Positions 31,462 to 44,713 are shown, numbered from the stretch's first letter. The stretch is 64,000 nucleotides of DNA from Mixta calida (GCF_002953215.1 NZ_CP026378.1:1780540-1844539), one strand, 5' to 3'. Numbers and translations: made by a program. The notes: generated from the letters alone by a model not told the origin.

Positions 31462-33666
31462 ATGTCTGTTAAGATAACTCTTTCAGGGGTTTATTCGGAC
31501 CCTGAAACTGGCCCTCTGGCATGCGTGACGCTTAATTTCACTACCATGAACAATTCATGCCAGAACCAACGACAAAGCGAGGTGTCAACCACAACTAACG
31601 AAAATGCTTTTTATAAGATTAGCCTGGTGCCGAATATCTACAGCGTTTGCGAAGTTGACCAGCGGTGGCAGCGTAAAGAGCTTGGCTTAATCCATATTTT
31701 CGCCGACAGCCAGCCGGGCACATTAAACGAATATCTGGTCGCATCCCAGCCCGATGAAGCTCAGACATGCGTCCTGCAGGCTATGCAAGAAATTCTCAGT
31801 GAAACGCGTGAGGTTGCCAACAACGCCGCGCAGCTAACAAAAGACGCGGAGGCAGCGGCGGCTAAGGCGCAGCAGGCCGCCGCTGGCGCAAGTGCTGCGG
31901 CACAGGCGGAGACTGAAAAACTGACTGAAAAACTGGTAACGGATGGCTCAGAAATAGCGGGGCACGGTGCAACGACGATTGCTAACGTGCTGGATAGTCA
32001 CGGTGCCACTACGTCGTCGCGTGGGATCGGATTCGGGCCGGATGATGAGACGGATTTGACTACAGATCACAGCTCAGCGCTACAGGCGATGCTGAACACA
32101 TACAAATACGTGGTGCTCGATACCATAGTGAACTGCGCCGCAACGGTAATGACCGGCGGCGCGGGGCAGGAGATCAGCGCCACGGGGATGGGTGAGTTGC
32201 GCCCGGTTGGCAACGCAATGAAGAATAAAGCACTGCTGGCGTTGGCGCATCCACGTTGCATTGTTGATGGCATGCTGATAACCAATCCGCTGCTGTTGAA
32301 AGCGCAGACGGGCGGACGGCAGTGTGCAATAGAAATTCGCGCAGACGACTGTCATGTGAATAACTCGACGCTGATTAATCAGCAAAGCGGCGTACTGGCC
32401 ACCTCGGTTTATGCCCCGGCGCGCACAAAAATCACCTTCAACCGATTTATCGATGTTATCGGCGCGGGCGACGGGGAAGGGGCGCTGACCAGCAGCTATG
32501 GCGAAGATCGCGGCGACGCCGTTACGATATGGGGCAGCAGTACGGTGATCATGGGAAACCATGCAACGTGCAAAGCGGGCGAGGACGCGCGCATAGCGTT
32601 TCAGGCGGAATACCCGGTGTCGAAACCGGCGAACGTGCGCGATATTGACGGATGCCACACGCTGATGATTGGCAACTACGCGCGTGGGCCCTTTCGGAGG
32701 CACTTTGTTATGGAGGGCATTACCAACGGGCTGATGACCGGCAATATCTCAGCCGGCGGCGCAACATGGTGGGCCGTAGCCGTTATTCAGTGTACGAACG
32801 TGGAAACCAGCAATCAGATTTTCTGGGACAATCCGGGCAGCACCGCAGGCGCAAAATGGAACCCTATCCGGGCCGCCATCGGGGCGGTCAACTTCAATAC
32901 AAACGTGACCATCAACGACCGCGTCACGTTCGCTAAAGGGGCACAGGGGTACGGGTTTGCGATTGCCACCCAGACGGGCGAGCATATTATTGATTTGAAA
33001 GCTTCGCTTTTCTGCGCGGGGAACAAATACGCCACTTATCTGCTACGGCCAAAGCTGCTGCGCATGCGTGGCGTAAAAATCGATGGTACAGAGAATGGGC
33101 ACCGGTTTATCGGGGCAACAGGCCAGACGGGATTTATCCCGACCGTTTACGATATTGATGGCGCGGTAAACACATCTTCCCAGTGCGTGACAATGGACAC
33201 CGGGATCAATGGCCGCTGGATTGCCCGCGGTTGTACTTATCAGAGCGCCGGTGATACGGCGCTGTCCCTGTTCAACATGGACAGCGTTATTCTGCAGGGC
33301 TGTATGCTGGATGCGACAAAATATGCCGTGTCGCTCAACAAGACCCGCTCAATCAAAATAACAGGCTGCATCAGCAACAGCGACGCGGCGCTGGCGGTGC
33401 GTATCAACTCAGACACGACCGGCAATATAGGACTAAGCGACTGGTTTTTTGACGGCAACGCGCTGACCGTTGATTTTGTGTATACAGACGAATCGCTGAG
33501 TAATATCAATTCGCCGCTGAATGTAAAGCACAAATGGCCCGGCCGGGTTGTCAGCACAGGGGCAGCTCAGTATGTGGCCGCAGGCGGTCAGCCTGGCAGC
33601 GGCTGGGTACCCCTGGTCGGTGGGGAAAAAATCATGCCAGTGCAACAGGAGATAATCGAACAATGA
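31462..33666 (+). CDS. Phage tail fibre/tailspike protein with beta-helix
   Basis: The 734-residue protein begins MSVKITLSGVYSDPETGPLA. Its N-terminal domain (1-110) resembles the prophage tail-fibre N-terminal domain of lambda Stf type (PF08400), including ADSQPGTLNEYLV. An Ala-rich coiled linker (about 125-165, many Ala/Glu/Gln) follows, then a long domain with repeated short strands and Asn/Gly turns. Examples are TMGGAG-like turns, CHVNNSTLI, NRFIDVIGAG, CHTLMIGNYARG and SVILQGCMLDA, as in right-handed parallel beta-helix tailspikes that bind or cut surface polysaccharide. The ATG at 31462 has GGAG upstream; 25 extra codons before it are unconserved. No other tail, capsid or integrase gene lies nearby, so this is a prophage relic or a captured tailspike. 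Confidence 0.8.
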   Translation: MSVKITLSGVYSDPETGPLACVTLNFTTMNNSCQNQRQSEVSTTTNENAFYKISLVPNIYSVCEVDQRWQRKELGLIHIFADSQPGTLNEYLVASQPDEAQTCVLQAMQEILSETREVANNAAQLTKDAEAAAAKAQQAAAGASAAAQAETEKLTEKLVTDGSEIAGHGATTIANVLDSHGATTSSRGIGFGPDDETDLTTDHSSALQAMLNTYKYVVLDTIVNCAATVMTGGAGQEISATGMGELRPVGNAMKNKALLALAHPRCIVDGMLITNPLLLKAQTGGRQCAIEIRADDCHVNNSTLINQQSGVLATSVYAPARTKITFNRFIDVIGAGDGEGALTSSYGEDRGDAVTIWGSSTVIMGNHATCKAGEDARIAFQAEYPVSKPANVRDIDGCHTLMIGNYARGPFRRHFVMEGITNGLMTGNISAGGATWWAVAVIQCTNVETSNQIFWDNPGSTAGAKWNPIRAAIGAVNFNTNVTINDRVTFAKGAQGYGFAIATQTGEHIIDLKASLFCAGNKYATYLLRPKLLRMRGVKIDGTENGHRFIGATGQTGFIPTVYDIDGAVNTSSQCVTMDTGINGRWIARGCTYQSAGDTALSLFNMDSVILQGCMLDATKYAVSLNKTRSIKITGCISNSDAALAVRINSDTTGNIGLSDWFFDGNALTVDFVYTDESLSNINSPLNVKHKWPGRVVSTGAAQYVAAGGQPGSGWVPLVGGEKIMPVQQEIIEQ

Positions 33667-33697
33667 ATTTTTATTACGCGTAATTAATAATTTTTGC

Positions 33698-33725
33698 AGC
33701 CTCGCTGAGATTGACGGGGCTTTTT
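33698..33725 (+). terminator. Terminator of the tailspike gene
   Basis: AGCCTCG and CGGGGCT pair (one G-T) around a 10-nt loop, followed by TTTTT. Confidence 0.75.
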
Positions 33726-34568
33726 ATTCGAGCTGTCATAAAGGCGGAGTTTTTGTAATGAAGCAATCATATTAAATTTCAATAGAATGCGTATTGCATG
33801 ACGGCTGTTTTTCACCCTGGTTTTTACGCAGCTTTAGTTTGACATTACCACTGTCCTTGCTAAATCTGGTAGTTATCCACCAAAAGGAATACCTTTTGTT
33901 AGGGCATTTTATTGCACGATGGATCGCTCTGGTGCATGAGAAAGGTTTGTTGCTTAGCATGACTTTATAGCGAAGGCATTCATGCCAGTCTCTTTTGAAT
34001 TTTCCTGTTAATGACACAAACTCTAATCTCTTCTTCCTTTATCTGCACGTTGGCTTTGCCTGACATTCTGAGTAACGTCTTTTTTATGTTTAAGCTAAGT
34101 GGGAGGCTATGGACTCTCTGTAAGAGTAAACGCTGAATTAATGGCTTTGCGCAAAAATGCGAAGAGAGTAGCCGAAATTTTGTTCAGTATGCTTATCAGG
34201 CCCCGTTTATAGCGGGATCATTCGACTACTGCAGATGTAATGGATGTTTCGCATTTTGTATGGCGTTTAGTCTGTCTCTGGAGCCACAATCACTCATCTG
34301 TCATATAAACAGGGAAGATGAGATAAAGGCGCTGAAGCCGGTGATTAGGCTGCAAACGATTTGCATGGTACTGATTAACCGGGATTAAAAGACAAAAAAG
34401 AGAGCAATGCCCGGTTACGCAGCCGCTAAGACCAGGTAAAGCGCTGGCAGGCGGCCCGTTTTGCGAGACATTCCAGGCGGTGGGGAGAGGCGTACGCCAT
34501 GCGCTTAGACGGCTTGTTAAGTGCTTCCTATCACTACAATAGGTAAAACTTTAGTACCAAATTTTATT
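33726..34568. other. Gene-poor stretch, probable prophage remnant DNA
   Basis: About 840 bp without a supportable gene. One minus-strand frame (33772-34017, 81 codons, Lys/Arg-rich) lacks a clear ribosome site and has no recognised family. Stop codons are frequent in all other frames. I see no integrase, tRNA or repeat. Confidence 0.5.
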
Positions 34569-34593
34569 TTGTGACTACGTTTAATTGTCACAA
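34569..34593 (+). promoter_or_regulatory. Inverted repeat upstream of small protein
   Basis: TTGTGAC and GTCACAA are perfect 7-bp arms with an 11-nt spacer, ending 20 bp before the start codon at 34614. The spacing is too wide for CRP. It could be an operator or a hairpin in the mRNA leader. Confidence 0.5.
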
Positions 34594-34613
34594 CAATAAA
34601 TAGAGAAGAAAAA

Positions 34614-34835
34614 ATGCCTAAGTTTTATTACATTGAGAAACTGTCACAGCGCAATATCAAACACAATGTGCATTCTGAAGGATGTGCCGCATTACCGACC
34701 TGGGAACGGCGTGAGTTTTTAGGCACGTTTTATCATGAGCGTGATGCGGTAAAAGTATCCCGACAACGGCATCCTGCCGCTACGCCGTGTCCTGAATGCT
34801 TTGATAATCCCAGAAAGTATCTCATCAAACTTTAA
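34614..34835 (+). CDS. Small HxEGC-type protein, function unknown
   Basis: The 73-residue protein begins MPKFYYIEKLSQ and has the spaced pattern VHSEGCAALP, REFLGTF, HERDAVKVSRQ and TPCPECF. That layout (His-x-Glu-Gly-Cys near the start, YLG/FLG in the middle, CxxC at the end) is shared, as I recall, by a family of small uncharacterised enterobacterial proteins. The Cys/His set could bind a metal. It has a purine-rich site (AGAGAAGAAAAA) before the ATG and its own UUCG-loop terminator, so it is an independent unit. Confidence 0.65.
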   Translation: MPKFYYIEKLSQRNIKHNVHSEGCAALPTWERREFLGTFYHERDAVKVSRQRHPAATPCPECFDNPRKYLIKL

Positions 34836-34856
34836 CCGCCTTCGGGCGGTTTTTTT
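34835..34856 (+). terminator. Terminator with UUCG tetraloop
   Basis: ACCGCC-TTCG-GGCGGT followed by TTTTTT, overlapping the stop codon of the 73-residue gene. Confidence 0.9.
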
Positions 34857-35096
34857 AACGTTATTATCCAGTGGTTTACATTATTATTGAAGCGATCAGA
34901 CCGCTTTTCGTCCAGCAGAACGGAGCATCCTGTCAAAAGAAATGTCAGTGTTACAGACAGTGCGTTTTACCATGCCCGCATATTTATTAGCCCTGAGAGG
35001 CTAAAAATATCTGTTACTGCGACAAGCGAACACAAAAATTGCGCCATAGTTATTTTGTTAAACTTCTCCATGGCGAATTTTTGATAAATTCCCCGA

Positions 35097-35565
35097 TTAA
35101 GATTTTTTGGGCAAAAGCTCAGCGAGTTTTTGTTTCTGTTTGCCCGTTTCATCATGGTTAGCCGGGCTTAACCACCAGGCCATCGCATTTCTCATTTCAG
35201 ACCACTCTTCTTCTATTATCGAATACCATCTTACGTCACGATTACGACCGTTCGATACCTGCATATTTCTGAATAGCCCTTCATACTGAAATCCCAGCCT
35301 TTCCGCAGCATTAATTGCGGACTCATGCAGGCTGTCGCACTTCCATGCGCATCGTCTGTAATGCAAAGTATCAAAAATATAACAAAGCAGAAGATAAATA
35401 GCTTCCGTGCTCATTGAAGTGCGCTTCATTAATGGAGACCAGTTGATATAGCCAATTTCTAATACTCCGTTCGCAGAATCGATGCGCTGTAATGCTACCG
35501 AGCCGACAGCCTTATGCGTTGCCTGGCAGATCACGGCATAAAACATAGGGTCGACGCTTGATGCG
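35097..35565 (-). pseudogene. RimJ/RimL-like GNAT acetyltransferase, 5' end lost at IS1
   Basis: The minus-strand frame encodes the C-terminal two thirds of a GNAT protein. It reads DPMFYAVICQATHKAVGSVAL, EIGYINWSPLMKRTSMSTEA, YRRCAWKCDSLHESAINAAERLGFQYEG and NRDVRWYSIIEEEW. This matches a roughly 220-residue GNAT family known from enterobacteria. The frame runs directly into the IS1 left end at 35566, so about 60 N-terminal residues are missing. The missing part is not on the far side of the second IS1 at 43135, so DNA has been deleted or rearranged. The fragment is probably non-functional. Confidence 0.75.
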
Positions 35566-35620
35566 GGTGATGCTGCCAACTTACTGATTTAGTGTATGAT
35601 GGTGTTTTTGAGGTGCTCCA

Positions 35621-35896
35621 GTGGCTTCTGTTTCTATCACCTGTCCCTCCTGTTCAGCTACTGACGGGGTGGTGCGTAACGGCAAAAGCACTGCCGGACA
35701 TCAGCGCTATCTCTGCTCTCACTGCCGTAAAACATGGCAACTGCAGTTCACTTACACCGCTTCTCAACCCGGTACGCACCAGAAAATCATTGATATGGCC
35801 ATGAATGGCGTTGGATGCCGGGCAACCGCCCGCATTATGGGCGTTGGCCTCAACACGATTTTACGTCACTTAAAAAACTCAGGCCGCAGTCGGTAA
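35621..35896 (+). CDS. insA: InsA of IS1
   Basis: The 91-residue InsA binds the IS1 ends and represses transposition when made alone. It starts at GTG with [19 protein letters not shown] zinc-finger CPSC...CSHC lies in the N-terminal half and a helix-turn-helix region toward the C-terminus. The A6C slippery run at 35872-35878 allows the -1 frameshift that fuses it to InsB as transposase. Confidence 0.95.
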   Translation: MASVSITCPSCSATDGVVRNGKSTAGHQRYLCSHCRKTWQLQFTYTASQPGTHQKIIDMAMNGVGCRATARIMGVGLNTILRHLKNSGRSR

Positions 35897-36318
35897 CCTC
35901 GCGCATACAGCCGGGCAGTGACGTCATCGTCTGCGCGGAAATGGACGAACAGTGGGGCTACGTCGGGGCTAAATCGCGCCAGCGCTGGCTGTTTTACGCG
36001 TATGACAGGCTCCGGAAGACGGTTGTTGCGCACGTATTCGGTGAACGCACTATGGCGACGCTGGGTCGTCTTATGAGCCTGCTGTCACCCTTTGACGTGG
36101 TGATATGGATGACGGATGGCTGGCCGCTGTATGAATCCCGCCTGAAGGGAAAGCTGCACGTAATCAGCAAGCGATATACGCAGCGAATTGAGCGGCATAA
36201 CCTGAATCTGAGGCAGCACCTGGCACGGCTGGGACGGAAGTCGCTGTCGCTCTCAAAATCGGTGGAGCTGCATGACAAAGTCATCGGGCATTATCTGAAC
36301 ATAAAACACTATCAATAA
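35815..36318 (+). CDS. insB: InsB of IS1 (catalytic part of the transposase)
   Basis: The 167-residue frame supplies the DDE domain of the InsAB' transposase, made by -1 frameshifting at the A6C run. The catalytic region includes [21 protein letters not shown] and [16 protein letters not shown]. It is intact and closely matches standard IS1 InsB. Confidence 0.95.
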   Translation: MPGNRPHYGRWPQHDFTSLKKLRPQSVTSRIQPGSDVIVCAEMDEQWGYVGAKSRQRWLFYAYDRLRKTVVAHVFGERTMATLGRLMSLLSPFDVVIWMTDGWPLYESRLKGKLHVISKRYTQRIERHNLNLRQHLARLGRKSLSLSKSVELHDKVIGHYLNIKHYQ

Positions 36319-36473
36319 GTTGGAGTCATTACCCTTTTTTCAACTTCTGATGGATGCGAGTGATTGAACTCATACATTAATGTTTTCCCACGAAGTCTTT
36401 TTTCAGGTAAGCCTTCGCACATATCGGTAAATAGCTTGCCTGCTTTTATTTTTTCTGTCATCGACATGTTCAT
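36312..36473 (-). pseudogene. lacA: lacA 5' stub, truncated by IS1
   Basis: From 36473 the minus strand reads MNMSMTEKIKAGKLFTDMCE, continues EGLPEKRLRGKTLMYEFNHS and reaches HPSEVEKR. This is the first 47 or so residues of LacA, galactoside acetyltransferase. IS1 begins in the codon after Lys-Lys, so the frame passes into the IS1 end and stops at 36312 after six foreign residues. The catalytic left-handed beta-helix (residues 60-200) is missing, so the product cannot be active. The 65-bp lacY-lacA spacer with its hairpin is preserved. Confidence 0.92.
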
Positions 36474-36538
36474 TTTTAACATTCCGTCCTGATAAGTTGG
36501 TCGGATAAGGCGCTCGCGCCGTATCCGACATTAATTTC

Positions 36539-37837
<1,299 letters not shown>

Positions 37838-37843
37838 TTATTA

Positions 37844-41027
<3,184 letters not shown>

Positions 41028-41028
<1 letters not shown>

Positions 41029-41048
41029 ATTGCGTTGCGCTCACTGCC
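41028..41048 (-). promoter_or_regulatory. lac operator O3
   Basis: Minus-strand GCAGTGAGCGCAACGCAATT, overlapping the end of lacI, matches E. coli O3, so DNA looping with O1 is possible. Confidence 0.85.
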
Positions 41049-42123
41049 CGCTTTCCAGTCGGGAAACTTGTCGTGCCAGCTGCATTAATGAATCGGCCAA
41101 CGCGCGGGGAGAGGCGGTTTGCGTCTTGGGCGCCAGGGTGGTTTTTCTTTTCACCAGAGAGACGGGCAAAAGCTGATTGCCCTTCACCGCCTGGCCCTGA
41201 GAGAGTTGCAGCAAGCGGTCCACGCTGGTTTGCCCCAGCAGGCGAAAATCCTGTTTGATGGTGGTTAACGGCGGGATATAACACGAGCTGTCTTCGGTAT
41301 CGTCGTATCCCACTACCGAGATATCCGCACCAACGCGCAACCCGGACTCGGTAATGGCGCGCATTGCGCCCAGCGCCATCTGATCGTTGGCAACCAGCAT
41401 CGCAGTGGGAACGATGCCCTCATTTAGCATTTGCATGGTTTGTTGAAAACCGGACATGGCACTCCAGTCGCCTTCCCGTTCCGCTATCGGCTGAATTTGA
41501 TTGCGAGTGAGATATTTATGCCAGCCCGCCAGACGCAGACGCGCCGAGACAGAACTTAATGGGCCCGCTAACAGCGCGATTTGCTGGTGACCCAATGCGA
41601 CCAGATGCTCCACGCCCAGTCGCGTACCGTCTTCATGGGAGAAAATAATACTGTTGATGGGAGTCTGGTCAGAGACATCAAGAAATAACGCCGGAACATT
41701 AGCGCAGGCAGCTTCCACAGCAATGGCATCCTGGTCATCCAGCGGATAGTTAATGATCAGCCCACTGACGCGTTGCGCGAGAAGATTGTGCACCGCCGCT
41801 TTACAGGCTTCGACGCCGCTTCGTTCTACCATCGACACCACCACGCTGGCACCCAGTTGATCGGCGCGAGATTTAATCGCCGCGACAATTTGCGACGGCG
41901 CGTGCAGGGCCAGACTGGAGGTGGCAACGCCAATCAGCAACGACTGTTTCCCCGCCAGTTGTTGTGCCACGCGGTTGGGAATGTAGTTCAGCTGCGCTAT
42001 CGCCGCTTCCACCTTTTCCCGCGTTTTCGCAGAGACGTGGCTGGCCTGGTTCACCACGCGGGAAACGGTCTGATAAGAGACACCGGCATACTCTGCGACA
42101 TCGTATAGCGTTACTGGTTTCAC
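41041..42123 (-). CDS. lacI: LacI, lac repressor
   Basis: LacI binds the lac operators and releases them on binding allolactose. The 360-residue protein starts at GTG 42123 (KPVTLYDVAEYAGVSYQT), exactly as E. coli lacI. Helix-turn-helix and hinge occupy 1-62 and the periplasmic-binding-like core 63-330. The tetramerisation helix (LADSLMQLARQVSRLESGQ) ends the protein. Only a few substitutions from K-12 are visible (IAQLNYIP, ACANVPA, APKTQ). Upstream ATG codons would extend through the lacI promoter and are rejected. Confidence 0.97.
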   Translation of the reverse strand: MKPVTLYDVAEYAGVSYQTVSRVVNQASHVSAKTREKVEAAIAQLNYIPNRVAQQLAGKQSLLIGVATSSLALHAPSQIVAAIKSRADQLGASVVVSMVERSGVEACKAAVHNLLAQRVSGLIINYPLDDQDAIAVEAACANVPALFLDVSDQTPINSIIFSHEDGTRLGVEHLVALGHQQIALLAGPLSSVSARLRLAGWHKYLTRNQIQPIAEREGDWSAMSGFQQTMQMLNEGIVPTAMLVANDQMALGAMRAITESGLRVGADISVVGYDDTEDSSCYIPPLTTIKQDFRLLGQTSVDRLLQLSQGQAVKGNQLLPVSLVKRKTTLAPKTQTASPRALADSLMQLARQVSRLESGQ

Positions 42124-42157
42124 ATTTACCACCCTGAATTGACTCTCTTCGGGTGCT

Positions 42158-42186
42158 ATCATGCCATACCACGAAATGTTTTGCGC
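42158..42186 (-). promoter_or_regulatory. lacI promoter
   Basis: Minus-strand -35 GCGCAA (42186-42181) and -10 CATGAT (42163-42158), 17 bp apart: the weak wild-type lacI promoter, not the iQ variant (GTGCAA). Confidence 0.85.
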
Positions 42187-42421
42187 CATTCGGAGGGGGC
42201 ACGCCGAAGTGAGATTCAAAATGCCGACGTCAGTTCACAGGTGGGTAATGATACCAACGGGTTAATTTCGTATTTTCACTGACACCAGGATCATCCTGAT
42301 GTTACAAGGATTGAATGACTACAGATTAAAATAGTCATCAACAGGTTGACAGCATTACAAAGTTTAGGTGATGCTGCCAACTTACTGATTTAGTGTATGA
42401 TGGTGTTTTTGAGGTGCTCCA

Positions 42422-42697
42422 GTGGCTTCTGTTTCTATCAGCTGTCCCTCCTGTTCAGCTACAGACGGGGTGGTGCGTAACGGTAAAAGTACTGCCGGAC
42501 ATCAGCGCTATCTCTGCTCTCACTGCCGTAAAACATGGCAGTTACAGTTCACATACACAGCCTCTCAACCCGGTACGCACCAGAAAATCATTGATATGGC
42601 CATGAATGGCGTTGGATGCCGGGCAACCGCCCGCATTATGGGCGTTGGCCTCAACACGATTTTACGTCACTTAAAAAACTCAGGCCGCAGTCGGTAA
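42422..42697 (+). CDS. insA: InsA of IS1 (copy 2)
   Basis: The 91-residue InsA begins [16 protein letters not shown]. It differs from copy 1 by Ser for Thr at residue 7; most other DNA differences are silent. The slippery A6C run is at 42673-42679. Confidence 0.95.
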
Positions 42698-43119
42698 CCT
42701 CGCGCATACAGCCGGGCAGTGACGTCATCGTCTGCGCGGAAATGGACGAACAGTGGGGCTATGTCGGGGCTAAATCGCGCCAGCGCTGGCTGTTTTACGC
42801 GTATGACAGGCTCCGGAAGACGGTTGTTGCGCACGTATTCGGTGAACGCACTATGGCGACGCTGGGTCGTCTTATGAGCCTGCTGTCACCCTTTGACGTG
42901 GTGATATGGATGACGGATGGCTGGCCGCTGTATGAATCCCGCCTGAAGGGAAAGCTGCACGTAATCAGCAAGCGATATACGCAGCGAATTGAGCGGCATA
43001 ACCTGAATCTGAGGCAGCACCTGGCACGGCTGGGACGGAAGTCGCTGTCGTTCTCAAAATCGGTGGAGCTGCATGACAAAGTCATCGGGCATTATCTGAA
43101 CATAAAACACTATCAATAA
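42616..43119 (+). CDS. insB: InsB of IS1 (copy 2)
   Basis: The 167-residue catalytic frame is the same as copy 1 except Phe for Leu in [11 protein letters not shown] near residue 145. Phe is the residue I recall in standard IS1. The DDE region is intact, so this copy should be able to make transposase. Confidence 0.95.
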
Positions 43120-43134
43120 GTTGGAGTCATTACC

Positions 43135-43515
43135 TGGGTTGCGTATGCTTATATATTAAAAAGAGTGATTTAATAGTGGAGGTTAAGTGGATAATAAAGG
43201 TGTTTCACTTTTTCAGCAGAGGCTCGCCTGCCGAGGCCGCCTGTTAAGCTGTTATCAGACTAACGTTCGTTCAATAAGTCGTTTGTAGTCATAAAAATCG
43301 GCGGATGCAGCCTGAGCCAGCGCTCAGCTTTGCATAGCGCGGCCAGCATTAACTGTCTACCTCCTTCCAGGTAAGTTCCATAAGAAAAAATTTACCGAAA
43401 CGATTCGCTATGTAACTTATTAATAACGATAGATAACGCAGGGGATATATGGAATAAACGGCTAAAGTTTATGTCTGATTCGCTGTTATTCTGTCCACGA
43501 TCATCGGGAGGAAGC
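43135..43515. other. Non-coding junction right of the lac block
   Basis: About 380 bp with no supportable gene. In particular it does not contain the missing 5' part of the acetyltransferase interrupted on the left, so the two outer flanks were not originally adjacent. Confidence 0.6.
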
Positions 43516-43719
43516 ATGTACTTTCTAAGTTTTTGCTGCCCGAAGTGCGGCTGCGAAAAATTCGTCTTTACCCGTTACTGTCACTTTAGGCGGACCGGGC
43601 ATGGCGCCGCCTGCGCAAGGTGTAAAGCGCCGCTGACCATCGCCTCGTGCCTGAGCCATAAGCATGGCCAGCCGACGGGCTCGAACCATCAGGCGGAAGC
43701 AACGCGCTTGCGCGAATAG
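43516..43719 (+). CDS. Zinc-ribbon mini-protein A
   Basis: The 67-residue protein starts MYFLSFCCPKCGCEKFVFTR, with GGGAGGAAGC before the ATG. It has two Cys pairs, CPKCG and ACARC, spaced by about 27 residues, then KAPLTIASC. This is a compact zinc ribbon. It shares its layout with the protein at 47082-47261: CPxCG-x2-KF, basic middle, HGA-x-C-x2-C, PLT, SC. The role is unknown; such proteins may bind nucleic acid or act as adaptors. An in-frame start at 43471 adds 15 residues lacking the shared pattern. Confidence 0.7.
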   Translation: MYFLSFCCPKCGCEKFVFTRYCHFRRTGHGAACARCKAPLTIASCLSHKHGQPTGSNHQAEATRLRE

Positions 43720-43834
43720 GCGATTCGCCACGGAGCGAAGATTTCTCTTCGCCCGTTTTAATTCTTTTCACCGTCACAGCAAAAACGCCTCGCCAGGCTA
43801 TAGTCAACAGGTTCCCACAACGCCGGAGGTAGAT

Positions 43835-43954
43835 ATGTCTGAACGCCCCGATTTTGACGAACCCTTGCCAGATGATATTGAAGATGATGAAGACGATATT
43901 GAATACATTGAGGGGGAAGACGATTTGCCTCCCGATGCCGGAAAAGATATCTGA
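43835..43954 (+). CDS. Very acidic 39-residue protein
   Basis: MSERPDFDEPLPDDIEDDED continues DIEYIEGEDDLPPDAGKDI: more than 40% Asp/Glu. A strong GGAGG sits six bases before the ATG and a good terminator follows 10 bp after the stop, so it is likely expressed. Strongly acidic mini-proteins can mimic DNA or buffer metals, but no function can be assigned. The longer frame from 43664 is basic and unlike it. Confidence 0.65.
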   Translation: MSERPDFDEPLPDDIEDDEDDIEYIEGEDDLPPDAGKDI

Positions 43955-43963
43955 GCAAGAATC

Positions 43964-43987
43964 AAACCGCCTGCGGGCGGTTTTTTT
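43964..43987 (+). terminator. Terminator after acidic mini-protein
   Basis: AAACCGCC-tgcg-GGCGGTTT followed by further T residues. Confidence 0.88.
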
Positions 43988-44252
43988 ATGCGGTAAAAAA
44001 TCCTTAAACGTGAAAGTGCGCCACAGGTACCCTGTAATGGTGATGCCGGGAAACGCGTGACGACGAGCATTACCCATACCGGACATTGTTTTATCATTTT
44101 TGTCTTTCCGACCCGTAAAAGAGAAGCGGAGTCGGTACGTCGTAACGTATCCGCATAAGGTATCAATACCGGTGCGTTGCCAGCGTGCGCGCGTGCGGCC
44201 AACAGGGGCAGCGGGCGGTGCGTTTGAAGAAATTGTAAAAGGGAAGAGAGCC

Positions 44253-44696
44253 ATGATGTTCAGCATTCGCCGCGTTCGTCAGGATGAGGGAGAGATGGTC
44301 ATCGCCATCTGGCGCCGAGCCGTCGATGCCACCCACCACTTTTTAACGTCGGCTGATAAACAAGACATTGAGCGCGAGGTGCGCGCATTTTTGCCGCAGG
44401 CGCCGCTGTGGGTTGCGGTCACACCGCAGGACAGGCCTGTCGCTTTTATGCTGCTTTCTGAAGATCATCTCGACGCGTTGTTCGTCGATCCCGAACTGCG
44501 CGGCTGCGGCGTGGGACGACTGCTGGTGAAACATGCGCTTGCGTTGATTCCGTCCTTAACCACTGATGTCAACGAACAGAATGCACAGGCCGCAGGATTT
44601 TATAAAAAGATGGGGTTTGTCGTAACCGGCCGCTCGCCCGTCGATGATTGCGGTCGGCCTTATCCGCTGCTGCATTTACGCTATCGCGGCGCCTGA
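44253..44696 (+). CDS. yjaB: YjaB-like GNAT N-acetyltransferase
   Basis: The 147-residue protein is the same length as E. coli YjaB and aligns through its whole span. It reads FSIRRVRQDEGEMVIAIW, RAVDATHHFL, APLWVAVTPQDRPVAFMLLS, then the acetyl-CoA loop DPELRGCGVGRLLVKHAL and VNEQNAQAAGFYKKMGFVVTG. YjaB binds acetyl-CoA; its substrate is not settled. ATG 44253 has GGGAAGAGAG upstream; the frame before it is unrelated. Confidence 0.88.
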   Translation: MMFSIRRVRQDEGEMVIAIWRRAVDATHHFLTSADKQDIEREVRAFLPQAPLWVAVTPQDRPVAFMLLSEDHLDALFVDPELRGCGVGRLLVKHALALIPSLTTDVNEQNAQAAGFYKKMGFVVTGRSPVDDCGRPYPLLHLRYRGA

Positions 44697-44713
44697 AAAG
44701 GCGGTTTACAGGA

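Larger units (their letters stand above)
35566..36333 (+). mobile_element. IS1 copy 1
   Basis: Complete 768-bp IS1. The left end is GGTGATGCTGCCAACTTA, and the right end, read inward, is GGTAATGACTCCAACTTA. It truncates the acetyltransferase on its left and lacA on its right. Confidence 0.97.
42367..43134 (+). mobile_element. IS1 copy 2
   Basis: Complete 768-bp IS1 with both terminal repeats, in the same orientation as copy 1. It differs from copy 1 at about 12 bases, ten of them within the first part of insA. Confidence 0.97.

Noticed and set aside
33772-34017. 81-codon minus-strand frame as a gene
   Set aside because: No ribosome site, no family features and skewed Lys/Arg composition; chance open frame in AT-rich DNA is likely.
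34569-34593. CRP site upstream of the 73-residue protein
   Set aside because: TGTGA and TCACA are present but 13 bp apart instead of 6, so CRP binding is unlikely.
29105-35565. Complete prophage at icd
   Set aside because: No integrase, repressor, capsid, terminase or lysis genes are visible, and I found no repeat of the icd 3' end that would mark an attachment site.
43586-44266. 226-codon minus-strand frame across several small genes
   Set aside because: It runs antisense to the zinc-ribbon, acidic mini-protein and YjaB genes and through a terminator; composition is not protein-like.
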